From Hyphomicrobiales bacterium (GTDB lineage: Bacteria > Pseudomonadota > Alphaproteobacteria > Rhizobiales > Rhizobiaceae): a DNA stretch of 64,000 nt. The stretch lies in assembly GCA_900469475.1 (NCBI GenBank), contig UBXG01000002.1, forward strand, positions 284,760-348,759, read 5' to 3'. The translations under genes and the position numbers were made by a program. The notes under the pieces are model-generated. The model had not been told where the DNA came from and ran no database searches. It was given only the letters and a program-made list of their open reading frames with translations. Positions 18,201 through 26,318 of the stretch are shown piece by piece. Every line of letters starts with the position of its first letter. Position 1 is the first letter of the stretch.

Positions 18201-18306
18201 CTAAAGCACTTCCAGGAAAAATGCGCAGCGGTTTTCCGTCAGGAATGCGTTGGGAAATAAGAGCATAGAGCGTTTTCGCGATTCAAAGAAAAGTGGAAAC
18301 GCTCTA
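18201..18306. repeat. Rhizobial palindromic intergenic repeat flanked by 10-bp direct repeats
   Basis: The block runs from AAAGCACTTCC to an inverted repeat AGAGCGTTTT (18267-18276) / AAACGCTCT (18297-18305). From memory this sequence is a frequent intergenic repeat in Rhizobium genomes. It is bracketed by the exact decamer TTGCCCGGGC at 18191-18200 and 18307-18316, possibly a target duplication. The right copy overlaps the last codons of the next gene. Confidence 0.65.
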
Positions 18307-19551
18307 TTGCCCGGGCAGGACGCGGATGGCGTAGATATTGACGCCGCGGGCCTTGCCATCGACATCGCTGTTGATGATCAGGCGCCCTGAACTGGTCGGC
18401 GCTATGGCACGATCGAACTTGACCTGGAACAGCGAATCCGTCTTTTGCCGGCTGACGGTGAAACGATGCCGGCCGCAACGGCCGAGAGAACCGAAATCGC
18501 ACTCCACCGTGATCTGCGTCGGTGCATCCGAGGTGGACTGCAATGTCAGAGCGACCGTCGAGGCCTTGCCGGCCATCTGCTGCAGTACATTGACGGGCAC
18601 CTCGATCGAGCCGCTGCCGTCCGGGCCGCTGCTGAGCGAGGTCAGCCTTACGGCCGGCCCTTCATTCTCCGATACGTTTTCGGCCTTCGATTGCGGGCTG
18701 GTGGCAACCTTCGGCGCGTCGGTGGGCTTCAATACCTCCAGCCATTCCGCGGAGAAGCTGTTCTGTGGATCGATGGTGGCAAGACCCGGATTGACCGGAC
18801 CGCTATTGTCGTCCTGATCCGATGTGTCGTCATCGTTGCTGTTACCGCTGAAATCCTGCGAATCGACATGCGCCGGCGGATTAGGCACGCTCGTGTCCCG
18901 CTGGGCGGCGGACATGAGCACACCCGAGGTCTTGATCCACCAGGCACCGACGCCGAGGAAGGCAAGCAGAATGCAGAAGACGAGCAGGCGCGAGAAGAAC
19001 TTGCGCGGCTTACGGCGCACGGCCGCGCGCTCCGGCTTGAAGTTCATCGACCGCGCCGGCCGCGCATCGGCCGTCGGACGCACATCGCTGTCCGCACCGA
19101 GATGATCGGCGGGTCCGGCGCGCATATCGCCGAAATCACCTTCACGTCCCGCCCGCTCGGCCGACATCGGCTCCACCGGAACGGCGGGGCTTGCCGACAT
19201 CGGCGGATCGCGTGTCTCTCCCCGCACGCTCATGACGGGCTCGTGCGGCCGTGCGGCAGCCTGGCTTGCTTCAGGCCTGGGCGCGGATGGAGAAACATGC
19301 GGAGCGTCCAGCTCCGGTGAAACCGGTATCGCCTGCGCGGGGCGGGCGCGCTCCTCGACCTCGATCTCGCGGATCGTCGCCTCAAGACGCTGGCGCTGGG
19401 CGGCTACGACATTGACGTCGGTAATGTCCTGCTTGCGAAGACCGGCTTCCAGCGCCTGCCGTGCCGACTGATAGATGCGAGCCCGGATTTCCGGATTGGC
19501 GCGATCAGACCGATCCAACGCGCTTCTGATGGCCGTTTCTAATCCGCTCAC
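18304..19551 (-). CDS. Single-pass membrane protein of unknown function
   Basis: The 415-residue product has an N-terminal helical region (about 1-75) rich in Arg, Glu and Ala (SALDRSDRANPEIRARIYQSARQ), a Pro/Ala/Glu-rich linker, one membrane helix at about 186-207 (LLVFCILLAFLGVGAWW) and a periplasmic domain of about 190 residues that begins with an Asp-rich linker. The GTG start at 19551 has AAAGGA six bases upstream. No catalytic motif is seen. The stop codon lies inside a repeat element. I recall similar uncharacterised proteins in Rhizobiaceae but cannot assign a role. Confidence 0.8.
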   Translation of the reverse strand: MSGLETAIRSALDRSDRANPEIRARIYQSARQALEAGLRKQDITDVNVVAAQRQRLEATIREIEVEERARPAQAIPVSPELDAPHVSPSAPRPEASQAAARPHEPVMSVRGETRDPPMSASPAVPVEPMSAERAGREGDFGDMRAGPADHLGADSDVRPTADARPARSMNFKPERAAVRRKPRKFFSRLLVFCILLAFLGVGAWWIKTSGVLMSAAQRDTSVPNPPAHVDSQDFSGNSNDDDTSDQDDNSGPVNPGLATIDPQNSFSAEWLEVLKPTDAPKVATSPQSKAENVSENEGPAVRLTSLSSGPDGSGSIEVPVNVLQQMAGKASTVALTLQSTSDAPTQITVECDFGSLGRCGRHRFTVSRQKTDSLFQVKFDRAIAPTSSGRLIINSDVDGKARGVNIYAIRVLPGQ

Positions 19552-19774
19552 ATCCGATCCTTTACGCTCACTCGCACCATACTTGCATAGCCCGCTGGCA
19601 AGGCAGCCATATTTTCATCAATCGTTAACCGGATTCGGTAACGCCCCGTTCTGCAATACGCAAGCCTCTGCCTTGGGTTAAGGGCACTCGGGCGGGGATA
19701 AATGGCAAAGACGACACAAATGGGGTGCCGGTAGGCAGCAGCAGGCGAAGGTATCGGACAGGGACGGTCAGGCA

Positions 19775-19816
19775 CTATTGCCTATTGCCTATTGCCTATT
19801 GCCTATTGTCTATTGT
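19775..19816. repeat. Heptanucleotide tandem repeat, six units
   Basis: Four perfect copies of CTATTGC are followed by two copies of CTATTGT, all in phase. The unit length of seven is not a multiple of three and the array is intergenic, about 100 bases upstream of the nitronate monooxygenase gene. Such arrays can change copy number by slippage. Confidence 0.9.
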
Positions 19817-19870
19817 CTCCTGCTCTTGCCTGCCTCCTCCACCATCTTCCCCTCTCGGCAGACATCTGCT

Positions 19871-19906
19871 ATCCATTTTGACGTTTTCGTAAACGTCAAA
19901 ATGGAT
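19871..19906. promoter_or_regulatory. Perfect 16-bp inverted repeat with ACGT cores before the nitronate monooxygenase gene
   Basis: ATCCATTTTGACGTTT (19871-19886) and its exact inverse AAACGTCAAAATGGAT (19891-19906) flank TCGT. The core TTGACGTTTTCGTAAACGTC resembles MerR/LiuR-type operators. It ends eight bases before the chosen start codon, so a bound protein could block initiation; the RNA would also form a strong hairpin there. Confidence 0.6.
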
Positions 19907-19913
19907 GATGTTC

Positions 19914-20873
19914 ATGACCCTCCCCTCGATCCTGACCGAGCACCTGCGCCTGCCGGTCGTGGCTTCGCCTCTCTTCATCATCTCTCATCCCGCCTTGACG
20001 CTGGCGCAATGCAAGGCCGGTGTCGTCGGCTCGTTTCCGGCGCTGAACGCGCGCCCGGAAAGCCAGCTCGACGAATGGCTTGCGATGATCACCGAGGATC
20101 TTGCCGCTTATAATGCCGCAAATCCGGATCGTCCGGCAGCTCCATTTGCAGTCAATCAGATCGTCCATACGTCAAACAAACGCCTGGAACACGATCTGAT
20201 GCTCTGTGTGAAATACAAGGTGCCGATCGTCATTTCCTCGCTCGGCGCCGTGCCCGAGGTGAATGCGGCTGTGCATTCCTATGGCGGCATCGTGCTGCAC
20301 GACATCATCAACAATCGGCATGCCAATTCGGCGATCCGCAAGGGTGCGGACGGGCTGATTGCCGTCGCTGCCGGGGCCGGCGGCCATGCCGGCCAGCTTT
20401 CGCCCTTTGCGCTCGTGCAGGAAATCCGCGAATGGTTCGATGGGCCGTTGCTGCTGGCCGGTGCCATCGCCACCGGCGGCGCGATCCTCGCGGCGCAAGC
20501 TGCCGGCGCTGATCTTGCTTATATCGGCTCGCCCTTCATCGCCACGGAGGAGGCCCGCGCGGCCGACGCCTACAAGCAGGCGATCGTCGAGGGCACCGCT
20601 GCCGATATTGTCTATTCCAATTATTTCACCGGTGTGCACGGCAACTATCTGAAACCCTCCATCCGCGCCGCGGGCCTCGATCCGGACAAGCTGCCCGAGG
20701 CCGATCCTTCCAAAATGGATTTCGAAGCCGCCACGACCGGCGTAAAGGCTTGGAAGGATATCTGGGGTTCGGGCCAAGGCATCGGCGCCGTCAAATCCAT
20801 CCAGCCCGTATCCGCTCTCATCGATCGGCTGGAGAGAGAATACCGACAGGCACGCGCCCGGCTGACGCTTTGA
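19914..20873 (+). CDS. Nitronate monooxygenase
   Basis: An FMN-dependent TIM-barrel enzyme (2-nitropropane dioxygenase family) that oxidises alkyl nitronates such as propionate-3-nitronate. The 319-residue product has the N-terminal LRLPVVASPLFIISHPALTLAQCKAG, the FMN-phosphate loop GAGGHAGQLSPFALVQEI, and GADLAYIGSPFIATEEA. Three in-frame ATGs (19905, 19908, 19914) compete; 19914 fits the usual start (MTLPSILTEHLRLP) but none has a strong ribosome site. The upstream palindrome and heptamer array suggest unusual control. A terminator follows at 20883. Confidence 0.88.
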   Translation: MTLPSILTEHLRLPVVASPLFIISHPALTLAQCKAGVVGSFPALNARPESQLDEWLAMITEDLAAYNAANPDRPAAPFAVNQIVHTSNKRLEHDLMLCVKYKVPIVISSLGAVPEVNAAVHSYGGIVLHDIINNRHANSAIRKGADGLIAVAAGAGGHAGQLSPFALVQEIREWFDGPLLLAGAIATGGAILAAQAAGADLAYIGSPFIATEEARAADAYKQAIVEGTAADIVYSNYFTGVHGNYLKPSIRAAGLDPDKLPEADPSKMDFEAATTGVKAWKDIWGSGQGIGAVKSIQPVSALIDRLEREYRQARARLTL

Positions 20874-20882
20874 CCGGCACTG

Positions 20883-20920
20883 AAAAGCGGGGCTATTTTC
20901 ACAAGTCCCCTCGCTTTTTT
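20883..20920 (+). terminator. Terminator of the nitronate monooxygenase gene
   Basis: AAAAGCG and CGCTTTTTT with internal GGG/CCC pairs form a hairpin with a two-base bulge and a six-T tail. It begins nine bases after the stop codon. Confidence 0.65.
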
Positions 20921-21012
20921 GCCAAATGGTAATTTGAGCGCTTGAAATCTGACCGCATAGACTGTATCAGCGCCATGCAAATCACGGGGCCGAACCGAAT
21001 GCTCTGTAGAAT

Positions 21013-21088
21013 GCCGCTTTAGCTCAGTCGGTAGAGCACATCATTCGTAATGATGGGGTCACGTGTTCGAGTCACGTAAGCGGCACCA
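21013..21088 (+). tRNA. tRNA-Thr (anticodon CGT)
   Basis: A full cloverleaf: acceptor GCCGCTT/AAGCGGC, D arm GCTC/GAGC, anticodon arm CATCA-TTCGTAA-TGATG, T arm ACGTG-TTCGAGT-CACGT, discriminator A and encoded CCA. The anticodon CGT decodes ACG. Confidence 0.96.
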
Positions 21089-21334
21089 TCCATTTTTCCT
21101 GTTTGCCAGTGATATTGAACCGCATATTCGAACGCGGATCGAGATCGTTCGCGGCACGAGGCTGCCGCTTGCTTGGAATGAGCACGGAACTTTGTGTCCA
21201 AGCCCGACTTTTCCCGCCTAGGGCCAGAGATTGATTGCGGAACGCCTAAAAGGGCGCCGGCGGATTAACAAAGTTAAATGCATCTCCAATGTCAGAAGGT
21301 CCAAAACGGCTGCGCCAAGGCGGAGTCTTCGACC

Positions 21335-21583
21335 ATGAACATCGTGCCACACTTCCCTCCGATCCGCATCTTTCGCTGCGGATCTGGTGAAACGAAATCC
21401 GTCGGTACGGTGGAGGAAGTATGGAAGACGCTTCTCGATGACTGGCCGTCGGAGGAAGGTGACTGCTTTCTGTCGGCATTGCTCATCTGCATCGACGTCC
21501 AACGCGGCAGGCGAGCGCCCGAAGAAGCGCGCGTTGCCTTTATTGCCGCAGCGGCCGAAGCAGGAATTCCCTTATTGTCGTGA
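21335..21583 (+). CDS. DUF982 family protein, first of a tandem pair
   Basis: An 82-residue protein with the DUF982 pattern: a beta strand, then SVGTVEEVWKTLLDDWPSEEGDCFLSALLICID and a C-terminal helix EEARVAFIAAAAEAGI. The family is small, cytoplasmic, common and multicopy in rhizobia, and has no known function. The ATG at 21335 was preferred to one 57 bases upstream because the family homology begins here and GGAG lies about ten bases before it. A second DUF982 gene follows 59 bases downstream. Confidence 0.75.
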   Translation: MNIVPHFPPIRIFRCGSGETKSVGTVEEVWKTLLDDWPSEEGDCFLSALLICIDVQRGRRAPEEARVAFIAAAAEAGIPLLS

Positions 21584-21642
21584 CGGCGCGCCTCCGGGAA
21601 CATTCCAGCCAACGATACGTTGATCGTGGAAGGAGAAATCTC

Positions 21643-21894
21643 ATGGCCCAATGGTGGAGCAAGCCCGCAATCGTCGAGACCCGCAAGACAGGCGACCGGC
21701 TGGTGATATCGAATGCGGAGCGCGCCATGGAATACATGGCAAAGGAGTGGCCGACGCTTGAGGACGGACAAGCCTACAGGGCCGCCAGGAAAGCGTTATT
21801 GGACGCACATGAGGGTAAGCTTGACGCCGAGAAAGCCAGAGAGGCTTTCATCGCGGCTTTGCAGGAAGGCGACATATTCATCTTCGACGACTGA
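21643..21894 (+). CDS. DUF982 family protein, second of a tandem pair
   Basis: An 83-residue protein (MAQWWSKPAIVETRKTG at the start) with the DUF982 core LVISNAERAMEYMAKEWPTLEDGQAYRAARKALLDA and the helix AEKAREAFIAALQEGD. It differs considerably from its upstream neighbour, so any duplication is old. GGAGA precedes the ATG at 21643. Function unknown. Confidence 0.78.
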   Translation: MAQWWSKPAIVETRKTGDRLVISNAERAMEYMAKEWPTLEDGQAYRAARKALLDAHEGKLDAEKAREAFIAALQEGDIFIFDD

Positions 21895-22265
21895 GCTTGT
21901 CGATTCCATGATCCGCGGGCCTTTAAAACCCACGGGAGCAACTGCTAAGCCGACGATGTCGGCCGATGCGGTCATTTCTCATCCGGCAACGAACGACGCG
22001 GCGACCTGTATCTGCGCTGGTATCAGCGATGACATGCCTGCATTTGGCGGCGGATACCTTGGATTGGGCTAGAGGGCGGATCGCGCGGACGACCTACGAG
22101 ACGGATGCGCTCGTTCGAAACGCTCCGTCGACAGATGTAACGGACCGGCCGCTGACGACGAAACGCCTTTCGCGCGCGATCCGTTGAATGCACGCGATTA
22201 GCACAACCAAACATTCAGCTTTTGGTGGTTCCGTGCGCCTTGGGATCATATTCTGGGGGTGCATC
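21895..22265. other. 371-base stretch without a recognised gene
   Basis: Between the second DUF982 gene and the glycosyltransferase gene I see no convincing reading frame, RNA or repeat. Frames here are short, without ribosome sites. GGGGG just before 22266 belongs to the downstream gene. Confidence 0.5.
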
Positions 22266-23144
22266 ATGAAAATTGCCGTTGGCGTGGCGACATGCGGTCG
22301 CAAGGCGATCCTCGCCTCAATGATCGACAGGCTCGCGACACAGGCGCGCAAGCCGGATCACCTCTTCCTGTGTCCGACCAAGGATGACGATATCGACATG
22401 GCGCGCTTAAGCTCTGCGCCGTTTCCGGTAACGATCCTCTCCTCGCCGCAGGGAAGCTGCCCGCAGCGCAATGCCATCATCGATGCGGCTGTCGGCATGG
22501 ATGTCGTCGTCTTCTTCGATGACGATTTCTTGCCGGCAACGAACTATCTTGCCGAGACGGAAGCCCTATTCGAGGCGGATGAAGATATTGTCGTGGCGAC
22601 AGGCGAAGTCGTTCGCGACGGTATCCTTGGGCCCGGCTTGACGGCGGACGAAGCGGATGCCGCACTCGCAGCCGATGCCACTCCCTTTCCGGCACCGACG
22701 ATCGAGGCCACGCATAACGCTTACGGCTGCAACATGATCTTCCGCCGAAAAGCGATGCTGGCAAATGGTATCTATTTCGACGAGGATCTGCCGCTCTACG
22801 CCTGGCAGGAAGACGTCGATCTGTGCCGGCGGCTGCGTCCTTTCGGCAAGATCGTCAAGTTCAATCGCCTGCGTGGCGTCCATCTCGGCGTCAAGGCCGG
22901 CCGCACATCGGGCCTCCGCCTGGGGTACTCCCAGGTCGCCAATCCGCTCTATCTCGTCAAGAAGCGCTCGGTATCGCTGAAATGGGCGCTGAAGCTGATG
23001 GGCGGCAATATCGCCTCGAATGTCGTCGGCTCGGTCAGCCCACCGCCCTATATCGATCGGCGCGGTCGCCTGCAGGGCAATCTCCTTGCAGTCAGCCATC
23101 TACTGAGCGGATCGCTCGATCCGAAATACATCAATCGGATGTAA
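22266..23144 (+). CDS. Family 2 glycosyltransferase
   Basis: A GT-A fold glycosyltransferase of 292 residues. The N-terminal strand IAVGVATCGRK binds the nucleotide sugar, DVVVFFDDDFLP near residues 80-88 is the DXD-type metal site, and YAWQEDVDLCRRLR near 180 carries the ED motif with the catalytic base. The C-terminal part is basic with no clear membrane helix. The start at 22266 has GGGGG a few bases upstream. It stands alone, so the acceptor (exopolysaccharide, LPS or other glycan) cannot be told. Confidence 0.88.
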   Translation: MKIAVGVATCGRKAILASMIDRLATQARKPDHLFLCPTKDDDIDMARLSSAPFPVTILSSPQGSCPQRNAIIDAAVGMDVVVFFDDDFLPATNYLAETEALFEADEDIVVATGEVVRDGILGPGLTADEADAALAADATPFPAPTIEATHNAYGCNMIFRRKAMLANGIYFDEDLPLYAWQEDVDLCRRLRPFGKIVKFNRLRGVHLGVKAGRTSGLRLGYSQVANPLYLVKKRSVSLKWALKLMGGNIASNVVGSVSPPPYIDRRGRLQGNLLAVSHLLSGSLDPKYINRM

Positions 23145-23292
23145 ACCCGCCGGAAGCGGCGGGATTCGAAGCGCGATTAAAATGGACGTTCGGCGTTCGG
23201 CTCGCGTCTTTCCGTGATAATGGTGAACCGGCCGCGCATTCGGCAGCGTCCGCTCGTTTCATCCGTATAGCTATCTTGCCAAGGACATCTCC

Positions 23293-23592
23293 ATGATTCA
23301 CGTACTCGCCATCCTCACCGCCCATCCCGGCAAGCGCGCCGAAGTGCTTAAAGCATTCCAGGCGAATGTTCCGGCCGTTCACGCCGAAGACGGCTGCATC
23401 GAATATACCGCCGTTGTGGATGTCGAAGGGGCCGATCCAGCTTTTGGGCCTGACACCTTCGTCGTGGTCGAGAAGTGGGAGAGCCTGGCGGCGCTGAAGG
23501 CGCATGCCGCCTCCGCGCATATGGCCGCCTACGGCGAGAAGGTGAAGCATCTGATGGCCGATCGCGCCGTTCACGTCCTGAACCCGGCGTGA
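23293..23592 (+). CDS. Antibiotic biosynthesis monooxygenase (ABM) family protein
   Basis: A 99-residue dimeric alpha-beta barrel protein of the ABM/YgiN type, beginning MIHVLAILTAHPGKRAEVLKAF with later CIEYTAV and FVVVEKWESLAALKAHAAS. Members include quinol monooxygenases and heme-degrading enzymes, so the substrate is open. A terminator lies at 23631, and it is transcribed alone. Confidence 0.85.
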   Translation: MIHVLAILTAHPGKRAEVLKAFQANVPAVHAEDGCIEYTAVVDVEGADPAFGPDTFVVVEKWESLAALKAHAASAHMAAYGEKVKHLMADRAVHVLNPA

Positions 23593-23630
23593 ACCTGCAC
23601 TGCCGGACAGTTTATAAACTCATCCTGACA

Positions 23631-23652
23631 CGGCGCCAAAGGGCGCCGTTTT
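23631..23652 (+). terminator. Terminator of the ABM gene
   Basis: CGGCGCC (23631-23637) and GGCGCCG (23642-23648) form a stem with loop AAAG, followed by TTTT. It lies between convergent genes. Confidence 0.7.
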
Positions 23653-23668
23653 GCCATCGGCCACGCCG

Positions 23669-24064
23669 TCAGTTATGCGAGAAATGCGGCTGGCTGTAGT
23701 AGCGCCAATGGCCGCCGCCATGCCATCCGCGATGACCGCCGGCATACCAGCCGTGATGGTATCCGCGGTCACCGTACCAACCGTGGTGGTGGCGATAGCC
23801 GCCATAACCCCCGAATACGCCGAATACGCCCAAGGGATAGTAGGGCTGGTCATAGCTGTAGTAGGGTCGGTCATAGCCATAATACGGCGCGTAATAGCCG
23901 TAATGTGGCCGATAGTAGTGATGGCGGTAATAGTAGTGGTGATGATAATACCGATGGACGATCATCCGATGGTGGTGTCCATGATGATGAGGACGCGCCT
24001 CGGCATAGGTTGCCGGCAACGCGACCATACCTAGCGCAATCAGCGCTGTTGCCAGAATTTTCAT
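23669..24064 (-). CDS. Secreted His/Tyr/Gly-rich protein
   Basis: A 131-residue protein with a standard signal peptide (MKILATALIALGMVALPATYAEA) and a mature part dominated by His, Tyr, Gly and Arg (RPHHHGHHHRMIVHRYYHHH at its start), ending SQPHFSHN. There is no globular family motif. The His density suggests metal binding in the periplasm or outside, but that is inference. GGAGG precedes the ATG at 24064. A shorter paralogue with a nearly identical signal peptide and the same C-terminal motif lies immediately upstream. Confidence 0.82.
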   Translation of the reverse strand: MKILATALIALGMVALPATYAEARPHHHGHHHRMIVHRYYHHHYYYRHHYYRPHYGYYAPYYGYDRPYYSYDQPYYPLGVFGVFGGYGGYRHHHGWYGDRGYHHGWYAGGHRGWHGGGHWRYYSQPHFSHN

Positions 24065-24292
24065 TTCCAGCCTCCTTGAATGCCGGACGTAAACGCTACT
24101 CGGATTACTTGCGTCCTCCGGACGATATAATAAACGCAACAGCGCCTTCGAAAGTTCCGCTATCCCTTGAGGAGCAGGCGTTTTCGCGACATCGCCATCG
24201 GACCCACCTGATTACGATCGCAGGCTCATCGGCGGGTGCGCTTCAACCGATATTAGCAGGACGGAAGAAGAAGGACGCAATTGGCCAGTGGC

Positions 24293-24323
24293 CAAAAAAA
24301 ACGGCGCCCGAAGACGCCGTTTT
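24293..24323 (-). terminator. Terminator of the short His-rich gene
   Basis: On the minus strand AAAACGGCG and CGCCGTTTT pair around TCTTCGGG, then a run of eight T follows. It begins about 20 bases after the stop codon at 24342 and separates the two His-rich genes. Confidence 0.85.
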
Positions 24324-24341
24324 GATGCCTGTCCGCAGCCG

Positions 24342-24554
24342 TCAGGCATGCGAGAAATGCGGCTTGCTGTGCCAGCGATGATGGCCATGGCCATGCCGCC
24401 AGCCTTCATGGCGATGCCAGCCATGATGATGAGGGCGATAGTCGCGATGATGGTGCTGATGCCAGCGGTGATGGTGATGATCACGCGCCTCGGCATAGGT
24501 AGCGGGCAGAACAATAATGCCTAGTGCGACAAGCGCCATTGCAAGAATTTTCAT
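24342..24554 (-). CDS. Short secreted His-rich protein, paralogue of its neighbour
   Basis: A 70-residue protein with signal peptide MKILAMALVALGIIVLPATYAEA, nearly the same as the downstream paralogue, then a mature segment with His runs (RDHHHHRWHQHHHRDYRPHH at its start) and the C-terminal SKPHFSHA. About a third of the mature residues are His. It has its own terminator, so the two genes are separate units. Metal sequestration is a guess; no family name is known to me. Confidence 0.78.
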   Translation of the reverse strand: MKILAMALVALGIIVLPATYAEARDHHHHRWHQHHHRDYRPHHHGWHRHEGWRHGHGHHRWHSKPHFSHA

Positions 24555-24649
24555 GTATGGTCTCTCCTTGGGTGCCGAACGCGCCCCCCGGCTGCGTACG
24601 CCCGGACTAACCTAACCGACCTAAACGCGAAGATGCCGCATTTGTTCCG

Positions 24650-25900
24650 CTACCCGCGGGACGACAGGCGCCTTCGTGTCGTCCCCATCTCTCCAACCAG
24701 TTCGCGAACCGCCTGCTGGATTAGCCGGCACGCTTCAACCGAGGCTTTACGGCCATTATGGGCGAGGTGATAGGACAGCGGCAAAATCTCATCGGGATCG
24801 ACGATGCGGATCTTGTCGGCGATCGGAAGCGCGCTGACGCGGCCGAGGAACGACACATAGCCGTGATTGGCGACGAGATCGACGATGACGGGCAGGGAAT
24901 CGGCCGAGGTGATGTCGCGGCCGCGAAACCGGCGGCGGTCGCGGCTGTCGTAACCGAAGGCTGTCGCGGCATTGCCAATGCCGGTGCGCGGGCTTGGCAC
25001 GCAGAGCGGATGGTTTTCCATGAGTGCGGCGAAGGTCTGCTCAGTGCTATCCGGCGGCGCGATCGCCACCATGTCCGTGGCGACCAGTTCCACATGTTCG
25101 AAGGCGTCAAGGCCGAAGACGGAATCGACAATGGCGACATCGATGCGGCCGGATCGAAGCGCCTCTCGCAGATCATCCGCCGTCATCAGCAGCAGCGACA
25201 GCATGTTGCTGTTACCGCCGATATTCCAGCGCGATACCAGGCTTGCAAGCGAGCGCGCAACCCAGCTTTCCGAGCCTGTGGGAATGATCGAGCCGATGCG
25301 CACGGCGCGGGCGGTTCGCTGAAAGCGCTCGTCCGCCGCCGCTTTCATCTCGTCCCAGGCCTGCGCGATGGCGGAGAGGATAGCATGAACCTCCTGTCCG
25401 GCCTCCGTCAGCACGGAACCCTGCGCCTGCCGGGCGAACAGGCGGCAGCCGAACAGTTCCTCCAGATTGGCAATCTGCAAGGAGAGTTGCGGCTGGCCCA
25501 GCCTAAGGCGGCGCGCGGCGCGATTGATGCTGCCTTGATCGGCAACCTCAAGGAAGCGTTCGATGGTGGCGATCTTCAGCGGGAGGCGTGCGGCCCATTG
25601 GTCGTAGTCCTTTGGAGCCGGCGGTTCCTTCATCAGGGTCGAAAGCTGGCGCATGCCACTGAGAATGGGCTGCAGCCCCTTCTGAACCTTGGAACTCGCC
25701 AGAAGGGTCGCAAGCTCACCGGAGGCGCGCTCGACAAGCTTCATGGCAAGCTCCGTTTCGAGCCGGCGCAGCGCACCGGAAACGGTCGACGCCGAAAAGG
25801 ACAGCCGCCGCGCGGTTTCCCTCACCGAGCCGACAGAGAACACCATATCGGCTACGAACAAAGCACCGAGATACAAAACCCATCCCCTTATCCGCGGCAC
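24650..25900 (-). CDS. Transcriptional regulator with two LysR-type HTH domains
   Basis: About 416 residues with two LysR-type winged helix-turn-helix domains in tandem: residues about 10-70 (VGSVRETARRLSFSASTVSG) and about 108-171 (GSINRAARRLRLGQPQLSLQ). A LysR-like effector-binding domain follows (AVRIGSIIPTGSESW, later IDVAIVDSV and HGYVSFLGRVSAL). Ordinary LysR regulators have one HTH and about 300 residues. The GTG start at 25900 has AGGA just upstream; a TTG at 25987 would add 29 residues. It is divergent from the osmoprotectant transporter, the likeliest target. Confidence 0.85.
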   Translation of the reverse strand: MPRIRGWVLYLGALFVADMVFSVGSVRETARRLSFSASTVSGALRRLETELAMKLVERASGELATLLASSKVQKGLQPILSGMRQLSTLMKEPPAPKDYDQWAARLPLKIATIERFLEVADQGSINRAARRLRLGQPQLSLQIANLEELFGCRLFARQAQGSVLTEAGQEVHAILSAIAQAWDEMKAAADERFQRTARAVRIGSIIPTGSESWVARSLASLVSRWNIGGNSNMLSLLLMTADDLREALRSGRIDVAIVDSVFGLDAFEHVELVATDMVAIAPPDSTEQTFAALMENHPLCVPSPRTGIGNAATAFGYDSRDRRRFRGRDITSADSLPVIVDLVANHGYVSFLGRVSALPIADKIRIVDPDEILPLSYHLAHNGRKASVEACRLIQQAVRELVGEMGTTRRRLSSRG

Positions 25901-26318
25901 GCATCCTGGCTCGGCCGCAAGAAGATCAATAATATCCTGACGATATGCCGTGTTCTCGAAAAAAGATATCCCTAAGCTGAAAGGCAACGACTATCGTTCC
26001 CTTGCCGCTCACCGATCCAACCGCAAAAATGAGATCGGAATAGCGTCAAACGGGTAAGGGGAACAAAAACAAACGCACTTGCCCCCGAAAAAAGAAATCC
26101 AATTTCGCGCGAATGTCGAGTACGCTCATCATAATCGCGCGACTGCAACGGGTATCCGAAGCGCATCGACTTTTCCGCGATGAGCGCTACGTCCCTGAAG
26201 CAGCCACGAATTCGCCGTGGGCCGCCGGCCCGCTCCAAGCGGCCTGTCCGGACTGCGGCCCTTTAAGGCGGCGCGGGCAAGCCGAAGAACGATTTAACGG
26301 GGTACGAAGGGAAACATC
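25901..26318. other. 418-base divergent regulatory region
   Basis: This region separates the double-HTH regulator from the osmoprotectant transporter and must hold both promoters. It is AT-rich around 25980-26100 and GC-rich towards the transporter. I see no strong palindrome or RNA motif. A ribosome site AAGGGA precedes 26319. Confidence 0.5.

Noticed and set aside
21895..22265. Possible decayed gene upstream of the glycosyltransferase
   Set aside because: Short frames only, no ribosome site, and no protein motif in any frame.
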